Under the pieces are notes generated by a model that was given only the letters and a program-made list of their open reading frames with translations, made no database searches and was not told where the DNA came from. Below are positions 1-10,783 of a DNA stretch of 64,000 nt, piece after piece. Each line of letters starts with the position of its first letter. The stretch's first letter is position 1. A program made the translations under genes and the position numbers. Origin of the DNA: Sordaria brevicollis (taxonomy: Eukaryota > Ascomycota > Sordariomycetes > Sordariales > Sordariaceae). Location: the NCBI GenBank assembly GCA_033439795.1, contig JAUTDP010000005.1, forward strand, positions 868,001 to 932,000, in the 5' to 3' direction.

Positions 1-3000
1 ATGGATATTAGGAGTGATCCGCCTCCACAACCCACCCGGCCATCAAGTATACCGCCAAATGGTTCTCAGACACAAAATAGCGGTGCTATGGTCACCCCTG
101 CCAACAACGGCAGTAGTGGCAGTGGCGGCGGCAGCAGCAGCATGCCGCCCATGCAACCTGTTCCTCCACGGCCAGCTCCTTCTGTCGACTGCGCGTCGTC
201 GCCAGCTCCCAGCCAGTCCGTTGAGGTTCCTGTCAACCAGTCGGCGCGTCCCACCTCGAGACCTTCTAGTAGAGCGTCCCGTGTTAGAGCTCCCACCGGT
301 AGACCGCGAGGCCGACCACGCAAAAAGCCGCTTGAAGCGGGCAATACGTCAGCCGCCGAGGAAGCGACTGATGGTGATGAAGGCCCGCAAAAGAAGAGAG
401 CCAAGGTCATCAGTGCCGACTTTACCAGCAGTGCGCCATTCGGTTCGGCGCCGGAGTCGCTGAGAGTTGCAGCCAGCACATCCGGTTCTTTGAGGAACAT
501 GAGGCCCGTTGGAGCCGGTGGAAATTCCTCTCTAGGCAATCACGTCCAGGACGTCCCTAGAGCTCCCACCCCTGTTCCAGATGGATCAATGTTGCAGCGA
601 CAACAGAGAAGGCTGATGTTCGAAAACAAAATGAAGTCCGACTTTGCAGGTGATGCCGAGAGCAGCTTGTACCAGGCGCGGTACAGTCAGAAGAATATAC
701 AGAGGAGTATGAGTCACGATGCCCGATCACCCACCGATTCTATCGGCCAATCACCGGACCAAGGTTATGTGCCTGAAGACAGTCCCGCCGACATTGGATC
801 CTCTCCTCCGGTCCCCAGGACCAGCGCCTACATGCACTCAAGTCCTTATGTTTCAAGCCCGGTCCTCCCGCCTATGCCTGTACCTCTGCCACAAGTTGAC
901 TCGGGCTTTATGAGCGGCGGGTTCGACGATATCTTCGATGAGGATGAGCTTCTGCAGGATGTGCCTCATGATCACGGGCAGGAGCTGCCTGGACAGCCAC
1001 AAGATCATATGATGATCAGCCCTCCCGTGCAGCAAGTCAGAAAGCCCCATTCACGGAAGGGTAGCCGGGCCCATAGACAAGGACTAAACTTTCCTTTCCA
1101 GGAAGTCAATCCCGGTCCTAAGGAACTTTTGCCTACGAAGAGCATTTTCAACCCAGCTGGAAAGACGAAGGCGCTCAACAGAGTTGCTCATGCTACGTCG
1201 GTCCCACCCATGCCGAAGAAGAATACGGATCGTTCTTTCAAGAGGTCAAATACAGCGCCAAACCCTTCAATGTCCGACCACGATCCTCTACCGCAACAAC
1301 ATAATGACCAGCAAGATGGCGAAGCTCAGGAAGGGAATGTGCCCCACATACCCCAGACAGTTATGCAAAGTTCTCAGATGCAACAGCAGCCCTCGACGTT
1401 GAATGAAAACACGCCGGCCCAGTCACAACCTGCTCTCTCTTTTCCCACTATGATGCCGATCCCCGAAAGACCAGAACCTGTCTCTAGCAAAGCAGTCCAA
1501 CCTGCCTCGAAGTCCACCGCGAACAACTCTGCTCCTTCTGTTCCTGCCAGCGACCCAGTTGCAGAATCCACCGGAACGTCCTCCCGAGCAGCACAGCCTG
1601 AAGCACCTCCTCGAACTCGTGCACCTCCACCTCCACCTCGAGAACCGAGTCCGACCGAAGAGCCGCCCCGTTATAACAAAAATATGGTGAAGAAGCAGTC
1701 GATCAAGGAAAAATTGGAGGAGGCGATTCAAAGAGGAGAGTCGCCGCCGTTCTGCAACAATTGTGGAGCAATTGAGACCCCTACTTGGCGGAAGATTTGG
1801 ACACAAGACCACCGAGGCATACCTGGCCCTTACGAGTTTTCCGATAAACCTGGATTTGTGACGACGATCGATGTCCTCGAGAAGGATGCTGAGGGACAAA
1901 TCAGCATGTATCAGCTTGTGAAGAAGAACCTCGGGCCTACGGATGACAAGAAGCTGTGGAAAGAGACCCTTCTCTGCAATCCATGTGGCATTTGGCTCGC
2001 TAAATTCAAAGTTCACAGGCCACCGGACAGGTGGGATAAAGATGCTGCTCGGCTCAACCAACCTAGGAAGAAGAAAGCCTCGCGTAACAAGAAGCGCAAG
2101 AATGATAATCAACCCAACCCAACATCGGAGGCATATTTCACGACCGACCCAATCGGACCGGCTGATACAGAATCACCGGACGAAGCGCAACATCAAGTGG
2201 TGACTCAACAGACGCACCAGAACGCGGCAGCAATGGAGGACAGCAACAACAACCAACCATTGCACCACATGATTTTAAACTCGCGTAGCTCCCCAAAGCG
2301 ACGTGGGCTGGGGTCGACTCACTCTAGGGGCAGTGGAACGGCGGACAGTCCCATCGCAGTAGAGGATGATCTCGGCACCACCAGAAGGCTTCTCTTCCCC
2401 TCGCCTAGGAAGGAGGGGGCGCCGAAGGTCCTTGGGGAGCTCGCAGGTAACGCCGTCAACGCCGACAATGTGTCGCACGACTCGAAGTCTACTGCCATGG
2501 GCAAGGAGAATATCAGCCACCCACCCGAGTTCCAGCAGCCAAGACGCCCTAATACCCCTATACTGCCAGACCTAGACGAGCTCGACCAAGAGCTCTTCGG
2601 CAGTCCGGTCATGCGGCCGTCAACACCACCCACCACGAAGAATAACTCTTCGGGAATCTTCAAGACGCCTACTCGGCCGACCCCGAACCACCGGCCCATT
2701 ACTAGGAGTATATCTCGGTCCATTCGTACCGTCCGGTCGGCCCACAAGTCGCCTGCCCAGCAGCTCTTCGCCCAACAACCCCATCGAACCCCTACCAAGA
2801 CCCCGCGCGGTATGCGTGTTGTCTCCGGCAACAACGGAGGCGTTCTTGTTGTTAGCGCGTCCAAGCGGCGAAGCCCCCGCCATGCGCGATTTGCGCTCGA
2901 CGACAGCCTGCACGTGCCTCCTACCTCGTCTCCGGCAACTCATGACTTTGAAGCTTGGGGCTCGCTAGGCCAGCTTCTGAGCGAAGCCGACCAGTTTACC

Positions 3001-3342
3001 GCCAACTCGTCTTCGCACGGACTCTTGGACGTGAACATGCAGCACTTTGATAGCGACAGCGTGCAGCAGCTGGTTGAAGGCGCGGGGGCTTTAGACTTTG
3101 GCAGTTTCATGGGTACGGATATGGTGATGCCTAGCTCCCCGCCCGGCATGACGAGGGGTCATCACCACCATGCGGAGGACCAAGGTGGCGATGGCAACTT
3201 GAGCTTTGAGGCGTCGTTGAGCATCGAAAGCTTGTGGGTAGAGACTACTACCTCGGCTACAGGCGGAGCAAGAGAGGGTGGAGGAAGACAAGAGAGCGTG
3301 GCGGAGAGAAATGCCGCCGCTGATGTGGATGAATTGAGTTAG
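1..3342 (+). CDS. GATA-type zinc-finger protein with expanded finger loop
   Basis: Single open frame of 1113 codons from an ATG at base 1; because the window begins there, the true start may lie upstream. The protein is mostly low-complexity (Pro, Ser, Gln). An AT-hook-like GRPRGRPRKK lies near residue 100. A zinc finger has Cys585-X2-Cys588 (CNNCGAIETPTWRK) and Cys659-X2-Cys662 (LCNPCGIWL), followed by a Lys/Arg-rich stretch (RKKKASRNKKRK) near 690. The CNNCG...TPTWR...CNPCG frame is GATA-type, but the two Cys pairs are 70 residues apart instead of the usual 17-20. A nuclear DNA-binding role is inferred. I recall a fungal class of long-loop GATA proteins related to fission yeast Ams2, but I cannot confirm membership. 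It is not an obvious NIT2, WC-1/2, SRE or NsdD type. The frame remains open after the TAG (next entry). Confidence 0.9.
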   Translation: MDIRSDPPPQPTRPSSIPPNGSQTQNSGAMVTPANNGSSGSGGGSSSMPPMQPVPPRPAPSVDCASSPAPSQSVEVPVNQSARPTSRPSSRASRVRAPTGRPRGRPRKKPLEAGNTSAAEEATDGDEGPQKKRAKVISADFTSSAPFGSAPESLRVAASTSGSLRNMRPVGAGGNSSLGNHVQDVPRAPTPVPDGSMLQRQQRRLMFENKMKSDFAGDAESSLYQARYSQKNIQRSMSHDARSPTDSIGQSPDQGYVPEDSPADIGSSPPVPRTSAYMHSSPYVSSPVLPPMPVPLPQVDSGFMSGGFDDIFDEDELLQDVPHDHGQELPGQPQDHMMISPPVQQVRKPHSRKGSRAHRQGLNFPFQEVNPGPKELLPTKSIFNPAGKTKALNRVAHATSVPPMPKKNTDRSFKRSNTAPNPSMSDHDPLPQQHNDQQDGEAQEGNVPHIPQTVMQSSQMQQQPSTLNENTPAQSQPALSFPTMMPIPERPEPVSSKAVQPASKSTANNSAPSVPASDPVAESTGTSSRAAQPEAPPRTRAPPPPPREPSPTEEPPRYNKNMVKKQSIKEKLEEAIQRGESPPFCNNCGAIETPTWRKIWTQDHRGIPGPYEFSDKPGFVTTIDVLEKDAEGQISMYQLVKKNLGPTDDKKLWKETLLCNPCGIWLAKFKVHRPPDRWDKDAARLNQPRKKKASRNKKRKNDNQPNPTSEAYFTTDPIGPADTESPDEAQHQVVTQQTHQNAAAMEDSNNNQPLHHMILNSRSSPKRRGLGSTHSRGSGTADSPIAVEDDLGTTRRLLFPSPRKEGAPKVLGELAGNAVNADNVSHDSKSTAMGKENISHPPEFQQPRRPNTPILPDLDELDQELFGSPVMRPSTPPTTKNNSSGIFKTPTRPTPNHRPITRSISRSIRTVRSAHKSPAQQLFAQQPHRTPTKTPRGMRVVSGNNGGVLVVSASKRRSPRHARFALDDSLHVPPTSSPATHDFEAWGSLGQLLSEADQFTANSSSHGLLDVNMQHFDSDSVQQLVEGAGALDFGSFMGTDMVMPSSPPGMTRGHHHHAEDQGGDGNLSFEASLSIESLWVETTTSATGGAREGGGRQESVAERNAAADVDELS

Positions 3343-3618
3343 GGTCTCAATAATAATCAGTCGTCGGAGATAGGGCCACAACCGCAGCCCGCGGAACCCC
3401 TCACGGAGGCCGGTGTTGGTGCTGGTTCTTTGGTGGGAGGAGAACAGCAAGGGCAGCAACAATCTGTCGGCTTGGATCAGAGCAACAATAATACGGCTTA
3501 TCAATTGGACAATACGGCACCTGTCGGAGATTTGACGGATGCGCAAATTGCAGAGCTGCTGAGCTTAGACCTTGTCGACCATTCTTCCTTGGAGCAGCAC
3601 GGTCAGCAGCAGCAATAG
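3343..3618 (+). other. In-frame open extension downstream of the GATA-protein stop
   Basis: After the TAG at 3340-3342 the same frame runs for 91 further sense codons to a TAG at 3616-3618. The encoded stretch is Gln/Asn/Gly-rich like the body of the protein and contains an acidic, leucine-rich segment (DLTDAQIAELLSLDL). Codon choice looks coding. I see no good intron that would remove the first stop. The extension may be translated by readthrough, or the stop may be a recent nonsense change (CAG to TAG would be a CpA-to-TpA, RIP-like, transition), a strain difference or a sequence error. It could also be plain 3' UTR. Confidence 0.45.
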
Positions 3619-5417
3619 CAGGAGGTCCCGGTTGGCGTTGGTATTGGAGATACGGGAGAGCTTGAGGGCCACAGTTGGACTCGGAGCTTGGAGCTTGGAT
3701 TTCGATAATCTGCAAGATCCATAAAGGTCGCAACGGAGTACGAATCTTACAGGATCGGGCTGTTTTGCAGTTGAGGGGGCGCACGGTTATGGTCTGGTTG
3801 AAGACATGGGATGGAAAAGCTCGGTTTCAAGAGACGGGCCAAAAGTCAACTTCACAACGATATACCCTCGGGAAAAGCGGGAGATGAAGGAGGAGGATCA
3901 GGAGGATTATTCACTTGATTGGTTTTGCGCCACTCGCGCGCAACTTCCTCGCCTTTTTGAGAGAGGGGAAGGTGGAAATGAATTGGGTGTTTGGGCGTAC
4001 AATGTTGGGATGGGATACCATAGCGTTTCTTCTTTCTTCGTCTTGTTCTGTTTTCATGTTTTCCCTCTCACTGATATCTATCATGTTCACTATTCTGATC
4101 ATTTACGAGCTTCGGGCCTTGCTCCTAGGAAGTTTTTAAGGAGTCTAGATCATGCCACCCCATATTACGAACCAAATTACATCACGAATATTACATCACG
4201 ATGATCGAGAGCAGAGCTTTGACACAATAAAATGGTGTCGCAAAAATCATCTCCATATCGCAAAACAAAACAAACCCCTCCAAGGACCTGTCTACCCCCT
4301 TTTCCCTCCGCAAGAACCCTGCTTCTGGTATTCTTGCCCCTGTGTGGCCTTTATTCCTGCATCTTCCGTGCTTTGCCTGAGCACGTTTTCATTAACAGAA
4401 AGCACGAAAGAGATGCTGAGCGTTGAAAACATGTAAAAAGCCTCCGACGTACCGATGCGGGATAAAATCCCATGCGAGGTAAGGTTCACCCCTCGGTTTT
4501 TTTTTTTCTTTCTGCAAAATCTCATGGAGAATTTTTTTTCTTCCCCTCCCGAGTCCCTTGATGGCTCGCAGCAAGCGGTGTCCAGCAAGCACGGCTGCAA
4601 CACTAAGGCAACACTAAGGCGACCGGCACATTACATACCGTATTAACTCGCGAGCCTCGCCAAACGCTAATGGCTCTAGTTTGCTGAAGTCTTGCTGAAG
4701 TCTACACAAGTGGCTGACAGCGTCAGACCGGTCGCTGCGTTTGGAGATGTGCGCAAGTTAGATAAATGAGAGAGATTTCTCGAGCTTTTGTAACTGAACA
4801 GGTACATGTGCTGGTTTTTGCTGACTGACTGGTTATCCTATTGGTAGGACCTGCGCGGCTTTCCAGCAGACTTCAGCAACCTAGAGCCATTAGCGTTTGG
4901 CGAGGTTCGCGAGATTCTACGGTATGCCACTTCCATGTTTAGATGACTTAACTTTAAACTGTACATATCAAGGAACTGTTTTGTGCTTGGGACTTGTTCG
5001 TATCCCAAAACCTTCTCAAGGGGGGGAAATCTGTCCAGAGAATTGTCGAGTCAAAAAACGCGCGAGTGACGCGACACTGCAAGGGTTCAAGGGACTGCAA
5101 AAGGCAGGCGCGTCGGCGGGTAAGGTCGGATGTAGGGGCGATCAGCTGTTTTGTCTCTGCTTTGATTCAAAGCCTTGTTGTGATGTGAGAAAGGAAGAAC
5201 CGGTCACGCTGTTGTCAATGAAGAGTTTCGCCTGAGGGTGCACATGTGATGTGTTTTCGTTGGTAAAGGGGGTATCAAGCCAGTTGTGGTATCTTTTTTT
5301 AACTGTTCTCCTGTCTGTTCTTTTTTGGTGTCGTTTTCTCTACTTCCTTGATGTCTGGGGCTGGAGGTCGGGTTGCCTGCCTCTCTTGCCCCTAGTATCT
5401 TAACACCTCGGGCCAGT
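3619..5417. other. Gene-free interval between the GATA gene and rfa3
   Basis: Convergent interval holding the 3' ends of the GATA-protein gene (+) and rfa3 (-). Apart from the inverted-repeat element at 4634-4926 I see only short unconvincing ORFs and several T-rich runs (for example near 4497-4510). No RNA gene was recognised. Confidence 0.6.
4634..4926. mobile_element. 293 bp inverted-repeat (MITE-like) element
   Basis: Arms 4634-4692 and 4868-4926 are 59-bp inverted repeats with five mismatches by eye. The core CCTCGCCAAACGCTAATGG is identical in both arms. About 175 bp of non-coding sequence lies between them. The arrangement fits a short non-autonomous DNA transposon. No clean target-site duplication is visible at the outer ends, so the exact boundaries and superfamily are uncertain. 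Confidence 0.7.
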
Positions 5418-5969
5418 CTATTTTTCGGAGATGAAGATGGGTTTGAAACGGTGGGCAACTTCCACTACGGCGTTTGCTAGGTTGTAGTCTGCAGACCATG
5501 GTTAGAGGTAGCACATATGAATGGATGGGATGGGATAAAAGCATGAGTGAGGGTCGACGAGGCCGTGGACATGGACATGGAACAAAAGCCGAGAGAAAAC
5601 GTACCAACACCCGGACCCAAATCAATGGCGCTGAGCGCCCTGATAGAAAAATCCTCGTTGACCTTGCCGATGAGTTGGACGCCGCTGTTTGCTGAGAGAT
5701 GTGCTTCCTATTGATGTTGTTAGTTTCGCCAGCTCATCTCTGGCATTTCTGCTGCTTTCGTTCAAGGGTTCAATGGGGCACGAGAGCTGGTAGAAAAAAT
5801 ATGGACGTACGCGGTTAAGGAACGCAGTGATAATCCCATCAGCATCAATAGTCGCCTGTTCGCCAAGCAGTTGGACGACCTTGCCAACGACCGTCACGTT
5901 CTTGCCAACATACTGGTTGAGGTAGGCGCAGGTGACGCGGGGACCGGAAGGGCTGGGCTGGCTGGCCAT
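5418..5969 (-). CDS. rfa3: Replication protein A small subunit (RPA3/RPA14)
   Basis: Three exons on the minus strand: 5811-5969, 5605-5707 and 5418-5488, giving 110 aa. The smallest subunit of the heterotrimeric single-stranded DNA-binding complex RPA, acting in nuclear replication and repair. The product reads as one OB fold: an N-terminal VTCAYLNQYVGKNVTVVGKV strand pair, a middle GVQLIGKVNEDFSIRALSAID segment, and a C-terminal helix NLANAVVEVAHRF ending at FISEK. Length matches the family (about 110-120). Intron 1 has donor GTACGT, branch CTAAC and acceptor TAG and joins in phase 0. Intron 2 (donor GTACGT, acceptor CAG) splits the Asp codon of GVDYNLA. The start is the ATG at 5967-5969 that opens MASQPSPSGPRV. 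Assignment rests on overall pattern, as the family diverges quickly. Confidence 0.85.
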
Positions 5970-8900
5970 ATTTTTTTTTGATGCGAACGATGTCCGTGGG
6001 CGAGGGGTCGTGGGGATTTGGGAGGATGAGCCGGATGTGGTGGGTGCGAGGTTATTGAGCTTGGTTGGAGAGATGGACTTTGCGGAGTAAGCGAAAGATC
6101 CAATTGTCCAGGTTCGTTGGTTGTGAATAAAGTTGAAGTTACTTCCTGATACACTTGCGGTTGTTTTGTCTGGGTGACGACGATGTCCTTGCTGCTGAAT
6201 GGTTGCTATTGTGCACTAACAGATTTCACGCGGCTGCCTTGCTTGACGCTGTTAGAAGTACGATTAGCTTCTCTACAGACGGCGCACTGTAGCACATACA
6301 CATTGTACACACAAAGGTCGCGACTTCCAGTTAATACCAAATCTCTACTTTACTAATAGCAGCTGCAACGCTAAAAAGTGCGGTTAAGAACGTTAGTGTT
6401 TTTGCAGGGAGGACCCATACTGCACCACACAACCACTAACAGACTGTTATCGCATGGACGAAAACTGAACTTTTCACCCGCAAAAGAATTGTTAGTCCTA
6501 ACAGAAAAAATAGCACTTTTTGTTAGCAACCTTGCCTACATGCATATTGGCCCGAGGACTTCCTCTCCTACGTATTTCTATATAAACAACCCCAATAAAT
6601 AACAATACAACAATCGCCCCCCGAAAAGGAGTACGTAGCCTATCCAGGCCGTAGGAGTACGTAGCTTATTTAGCTAAGGGAAGAGGAGGGGCCGAATAGT
6701 CCCTTCCCGAACACTAGTTGATTTTCGCGACCACTCGCTGATCTAAGCTACGATAGACTGTTTTCTAGGTATATCCAGTAGCGGTAACGTGCAAAACTTT
6801 GCTCTTAAATAGCAAGCAAGCGATAAAACTCCTCGTCGGAAGTCGCATAACGCATGGGCACCTCAAACGGTTTGACCACGGCTGTGATAAGGTTTGGTGT
6901 CTGCACTGTGCAGCTTTCCGGTAACAATGCGGGGACTTGTGGGGCTGGGAAAGGCCCAAGAGCCCCATAGATTCCACTTAGCGTGCCACGATCCGCACGA
7001 GCAACTCAACTTCAACCTCCATGCAACTTCAACGTTACCTAACGTCTTTCAGTGAACGACACGACGCCAACAACTTGACAATCAGGGCGTTGTCTAGACA
7101 GGTCGGATCTCAGTGAACATTCTGCCTTATGGCTTCGTGTCACAGTTTTCGTGAGAAGTGGAACATTGGTTGATATGGGCAGTTTGGATTTGAGAAACTC
7201 ACTCACCCGGAATCCGTCTCCGTCACGCTTCTAATAACTGATGAGGTGCAATCCAATGACAGACAGTCCCAATAAGTGTAGATACCTAGCTTTGCCGAGC
7301 CATTGTGATTATTTACGGGCAGTAACAGTCTTGAGGTCCAGAACCTCGGCCCAAGACACTGGTAAGTCTTCTAACGAGGGCATGATCAATGACATGAAGC
7401 CAGACGCCGTGCTGATAGCCGAAGGAGTCTTGTGGTCTTTTAACAGCTTGAAACCGCTTCAGGAAGACACCAATCAGGGCCTGCTTCATGGTAGGTAATT
7501 GCAAAAGAAGACGATAAAACAAGCACGCCAGCACATTGCACCAGGAATAGATCTAATTACCGAGATGCAAGAGGGTTGGCTCTATCTGGAAGGCTTTTGA
7601 AGCCACGCGGTATTTTGACATTGCAAATATCGTGGTTGGGTTCATCTTGAAGCTCCTCATCCAGGTTGAAACTCTTGCAAAGCTCACTCATATCCGCTCG
7701 TTCACTTCATATCTGCCTCGACGAAAAGGCTGGATTGCCAGCCTCAGCCTCTCGGAGTCCACGACGAAATTCTCAACAAAGCGATTTGGTTGTTCACGAG
7801 AAGGATGCTGCGGAGAAAGTTTGACTGCATTACCAGAGAACAACATGCAGTGCCGTAAAGGCAAATCCCTAGTACCCCCCTCCCCTCTTCCTCCTCCCCC
7901 TCCCTTCCCCCCTTCTAAAAGTTTGTTTTACTGATTCCACCCAGCTCTCATCCAAGCCTCTTCTCATCAGTCATTACCTTTCGCCCCGCCTTGTGCGACC
8001 TTCTCCAAGACCAAGCAACCTTCAGACGGATTCGACATTTGGTTTGCCGGGGCTCAAGCCACCAAGTTTGCCCACAACATCGATCGGATGGAAATTATCG
8101 ATTTCCCGTCACTGACCGGTTCTCTGTCATTAGTCACAGTAACGTCTCACCAGCTGTCTCCCATGACGATGCCTATATGCGGAGGGGTGTGTAGTGGACT
8201 CGCTTGCTTACCGTAGTTGCAAGTTCTAGGGCTCCACTTGGTAGCGAGCACCTCACCGGCGAGACTCAAGCTAGAGCGCCCGGGCATCGCCCCTCAATCT
8301 ACAACCCCATTCAAGATCGGATGAAGTTTTCGCGACAGGGTGACGCATGCGTCCGAAGCAACGCAGGGACGATGTCTGCCGGCAGGCACACTACATCGCC
8401 TTAGCCTTGTCCGACTCTGACGTAGTTGAGGGCTTGGGAGAGGTACTGCTATCAAACGCTTTGACCGGCCCAAACAAAGAATATTCCTGTCCCCGGTGTT
8501 CAACACAATTTTCTCTGGTGTCCGCTCCATGGAACTTTGGGGGCACGAGCTTTTCTTTGGTCCTTCCCGTGCTTTCTTTCCCCATGATCCGCCAACATCC
8601 CACGCAAAACAGGTCAGCACGGACATCCTGGGGGCACCAACGTGTACGACGATTTTGTACTCACCCCCCTGGGCGCATCACTGGGGACTAAGCTCGCTCT
8701 GGTTTTGAGTGTTTGGACCTGCTTCTAATCAACTCGTGGTCAAGATGGCTGATTTATGTCACCTCTGCGATCTTCAACGTATAATAGAAATAGCCCTTTC
8801 GTTGCTGGGGATATTGGAACCCGTCTTGACGATCGGCTTATCCCCCGCTTTGAACCCTCACCTCGACATTTTGTTCACGTTCGAAAGCCCAAACAACCGG

Positions 8901-9507
8901 GCTCCTGGAAATGTAGCATCCGAAAGGCGTCTATCGCCTTCCATTCACGAGAATAAGCAGCCCGGCCTACTCAGCAGTACGGTTGGTTTCGTCCCCAACC
9001 TTAAAAAAGGCGACTTGATTGCTTTCGAAGAAGGCAGTCACGCATCGTTGTGTGTCTGCTCTTTATGCAACACATGGAACCCTTGCTTCATTCCATTCTC
9101 GGTACGTTGCAATCAGGACACCACTTTCCGCCGTGGGAGCAACGATCCTGATACCTTCATTTTCGAGCTCCCAGTTTTCAACCACTTGCCCTCCACTCCT
9201 TCCTGAATTTAAAAATCGAAATTAAAAGGCAAGGGCCTGGCTAGGTGCACATGTGGTCGCAAGCTCGGGCAGTTACTCGAGCACCCGGTCTTTTTGCTTC
9301 AAAGGACGACCGGAGCTCAGGCCCGGAGCTAATTGTCCGTCGTCTCCCGGCCTCCACGTCGCCCAGCTAGTGCTTCCAAAGTTCCGTCTTGCTCATCTGC
9401 ACCACTTTTGACCACTACGCTGAGCTCCTCGCAACACGTTCGGTGCCGATCTTGATTGTTGACTCGTTTGCCAGCGCCAGTCACCCGACGGAGTGATCCA
9501 ACACGCC
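5970..9507. other. Long divergent interval between rfa3 and the bZIP gene
   Basis: About 3.5 kb with no coding region I trust. It must contain the promoters of rfa3 (-) and of the bZIP gene (+). It holds copy 1 of the dispersed repeat (6341-6720). A C/T-rich run lies at 7870-7915. The longest ORF (8709-9206, +, 165 codons) has no recognisable family or coding-like composition and is treated as leader or spacer. Confidence 0.55.
6341..6720 (+). repeat. Dispersed repeat, copy 1 (380 bp)
   Basis: Runs from ATCTCTACTTTACTAATAGC to GAACACTAGT and matches the reverse complement of 48384-48661 over nearly its full length. Shared blocks include CTGTTATCGCA(T/C)GGACGAAAACTG, a CTTTTCACCCGCAAAA block, and the terminal GGGCCGNAT...CCGAACACTAGT. 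This copy carries roughly 100 bp of extra sequence near 6545-6650, with AGGAGTACGTAG present twice inside or next to it. No ORF. The ends are not inverted repeats, so class (solo LTR, SINE or MITE relic) is undecided. Confidence 0.8.
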
Positions 9508-10783
9508 ATGGACAATACCCCCACCAACTTCTTCACCGAATCTCTGCCCTACAGTGTTTCCAACACATATAATGAAGGCGACGAAGATGGTTCATACGAA
9601 GCTCCTCATCATGTCCCCCCGACATCACCCCCGACATCCCTCATAATGTCGCCCACGAAGTCAACCCTGATCTCGGCATTAACGGAGCCGGGATTCCGCC
9701 ATATATCACGTTCGAGCACAAGTATTCCACCGATCAATCTCCAATATCTGGCGATGCCACAGTTGTAGAGGCACGGCAGGAGTTATGGTCTGGGTTCGCG
9801 GAGCCAAGCGCTATAGAAACAAACGGTAGCTTTGTCGACCCTGGTCTATATGGGAGTGGAGATCAAGACGTCAACGGGCTGGAGGTGGTTGATCCGGCCG
9901 ATAGCATCGACGCGAATACAAGTTCAATTTCCGATGTGATATCCCGAATTTCCACTCGACGGTCTTCAAGCAACAAATCCAACTCTCATCGATCGTCCAA
10001 GTGCGACAGCATGTCCACGGACATAACGCCACCAGACCAAGACCCGCCCAAGAAGAGGAAACAGCGAAGCAAGAAGGGCGCTAACACAGACGAGGACGAG
10101 CACAAAAGAAACAAATTTCTCGAACGTAACCGCTTGGCTGCTAGCAAATGCCGGGAGAAGAAGAAGCTGTATACTCAGGAATTGGAGGGGACAAAGATCA
10201 GCCTCGAGGCAAGGAACGTAAGCTTGCAAAGGGAATATAGCAATCTGGTTACCGAGGTCAGCGATCTGAAGCATCAATTGATGGTACACGCGAAGTGCAA
10301 TGATCGTAACATCGATGCCTGGCTGGAAATCGAGGCTCGGCGATTTGTCCAGACCAGCGATGCTTTCGGCCAACCGTTCGCCGGTCTGGGACAACCTGGG
10401 CAAACTTCAGGCCTACCCGAGGTGCCAGTGTCTCCCAAAAGTCGTCATGCAAGCACTGCTTCAAACTTCCCGACGATGCCCGGAGTCCAGCTCGGTGTTC
10501 TTCGGCCCGGAGCAGAAGGGCCAGGCGGTGGTGGAAGTGGGGGCAGCGGATTGACATACTGTAAGCCTCGGGAAGACTTGCTCCCCCTTCTCCTCCTATT
10601 CCCACTTCCCTCACTCACCAGCAATAAACTACTACAGCTCCAGATTTTAACTCTCCTCCTGGTGGTGCTGGTGGCAGTTACTCAACTATCAACCCTCCAG
10701 GCATGAAAAGAGAACCAGATATCAACTATGACCATATGCCCGATGATATGTTCACCGAACTACACAACTTTGGGGGCGGCTAA
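9508..10783 (+). CDS. bZIP transcription factor (ATF/CREB-type basic region), apparent frameshift near 5' end
   Basis: Exons 9508-10560 and 10638-10783; intron 10561-10637 (GTAAGC...ACAG). A nuclear DNA-binding regulator. The basic region NRLAASKCREKKK follows the bZIP N-X7-R pattern and leads into a heptad zipper (YTQELEGTKISLEARNVSLQ). The last exon encodes a Pro/Gly-rich tail ending ELHNFGGG. The zipper frame is open back to about 9576, while the likely start (ATG 9508, MDNTPTNFF) is in another frame. Codon choice switches between the two frames around the six-C run at 9615-9620, so one base appears to be missing there; with it restored the product would be about 399 aa. Alternatives are a real null allele, a sequence error, an unrecognised 41-nt intron (donor near 9721), or a start at a downstream Met (about 10011) that still includes the bZIP. 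The resemblance to AtfA/AtfB-type factors is inference. Confidence 0.8.

Noticed and set aside
5083..5100. GGTTCAAGGGACTGC as a possible tRNA B-box
   Set aside because: No cloverleaf can be formed with the surrounding sequence.
8709..9206. 165-codon plus-strand ORF upstream of the bZIP gene
   Set aside because: No recognisable domain; composition does not look selected; more likely spacer or leader.
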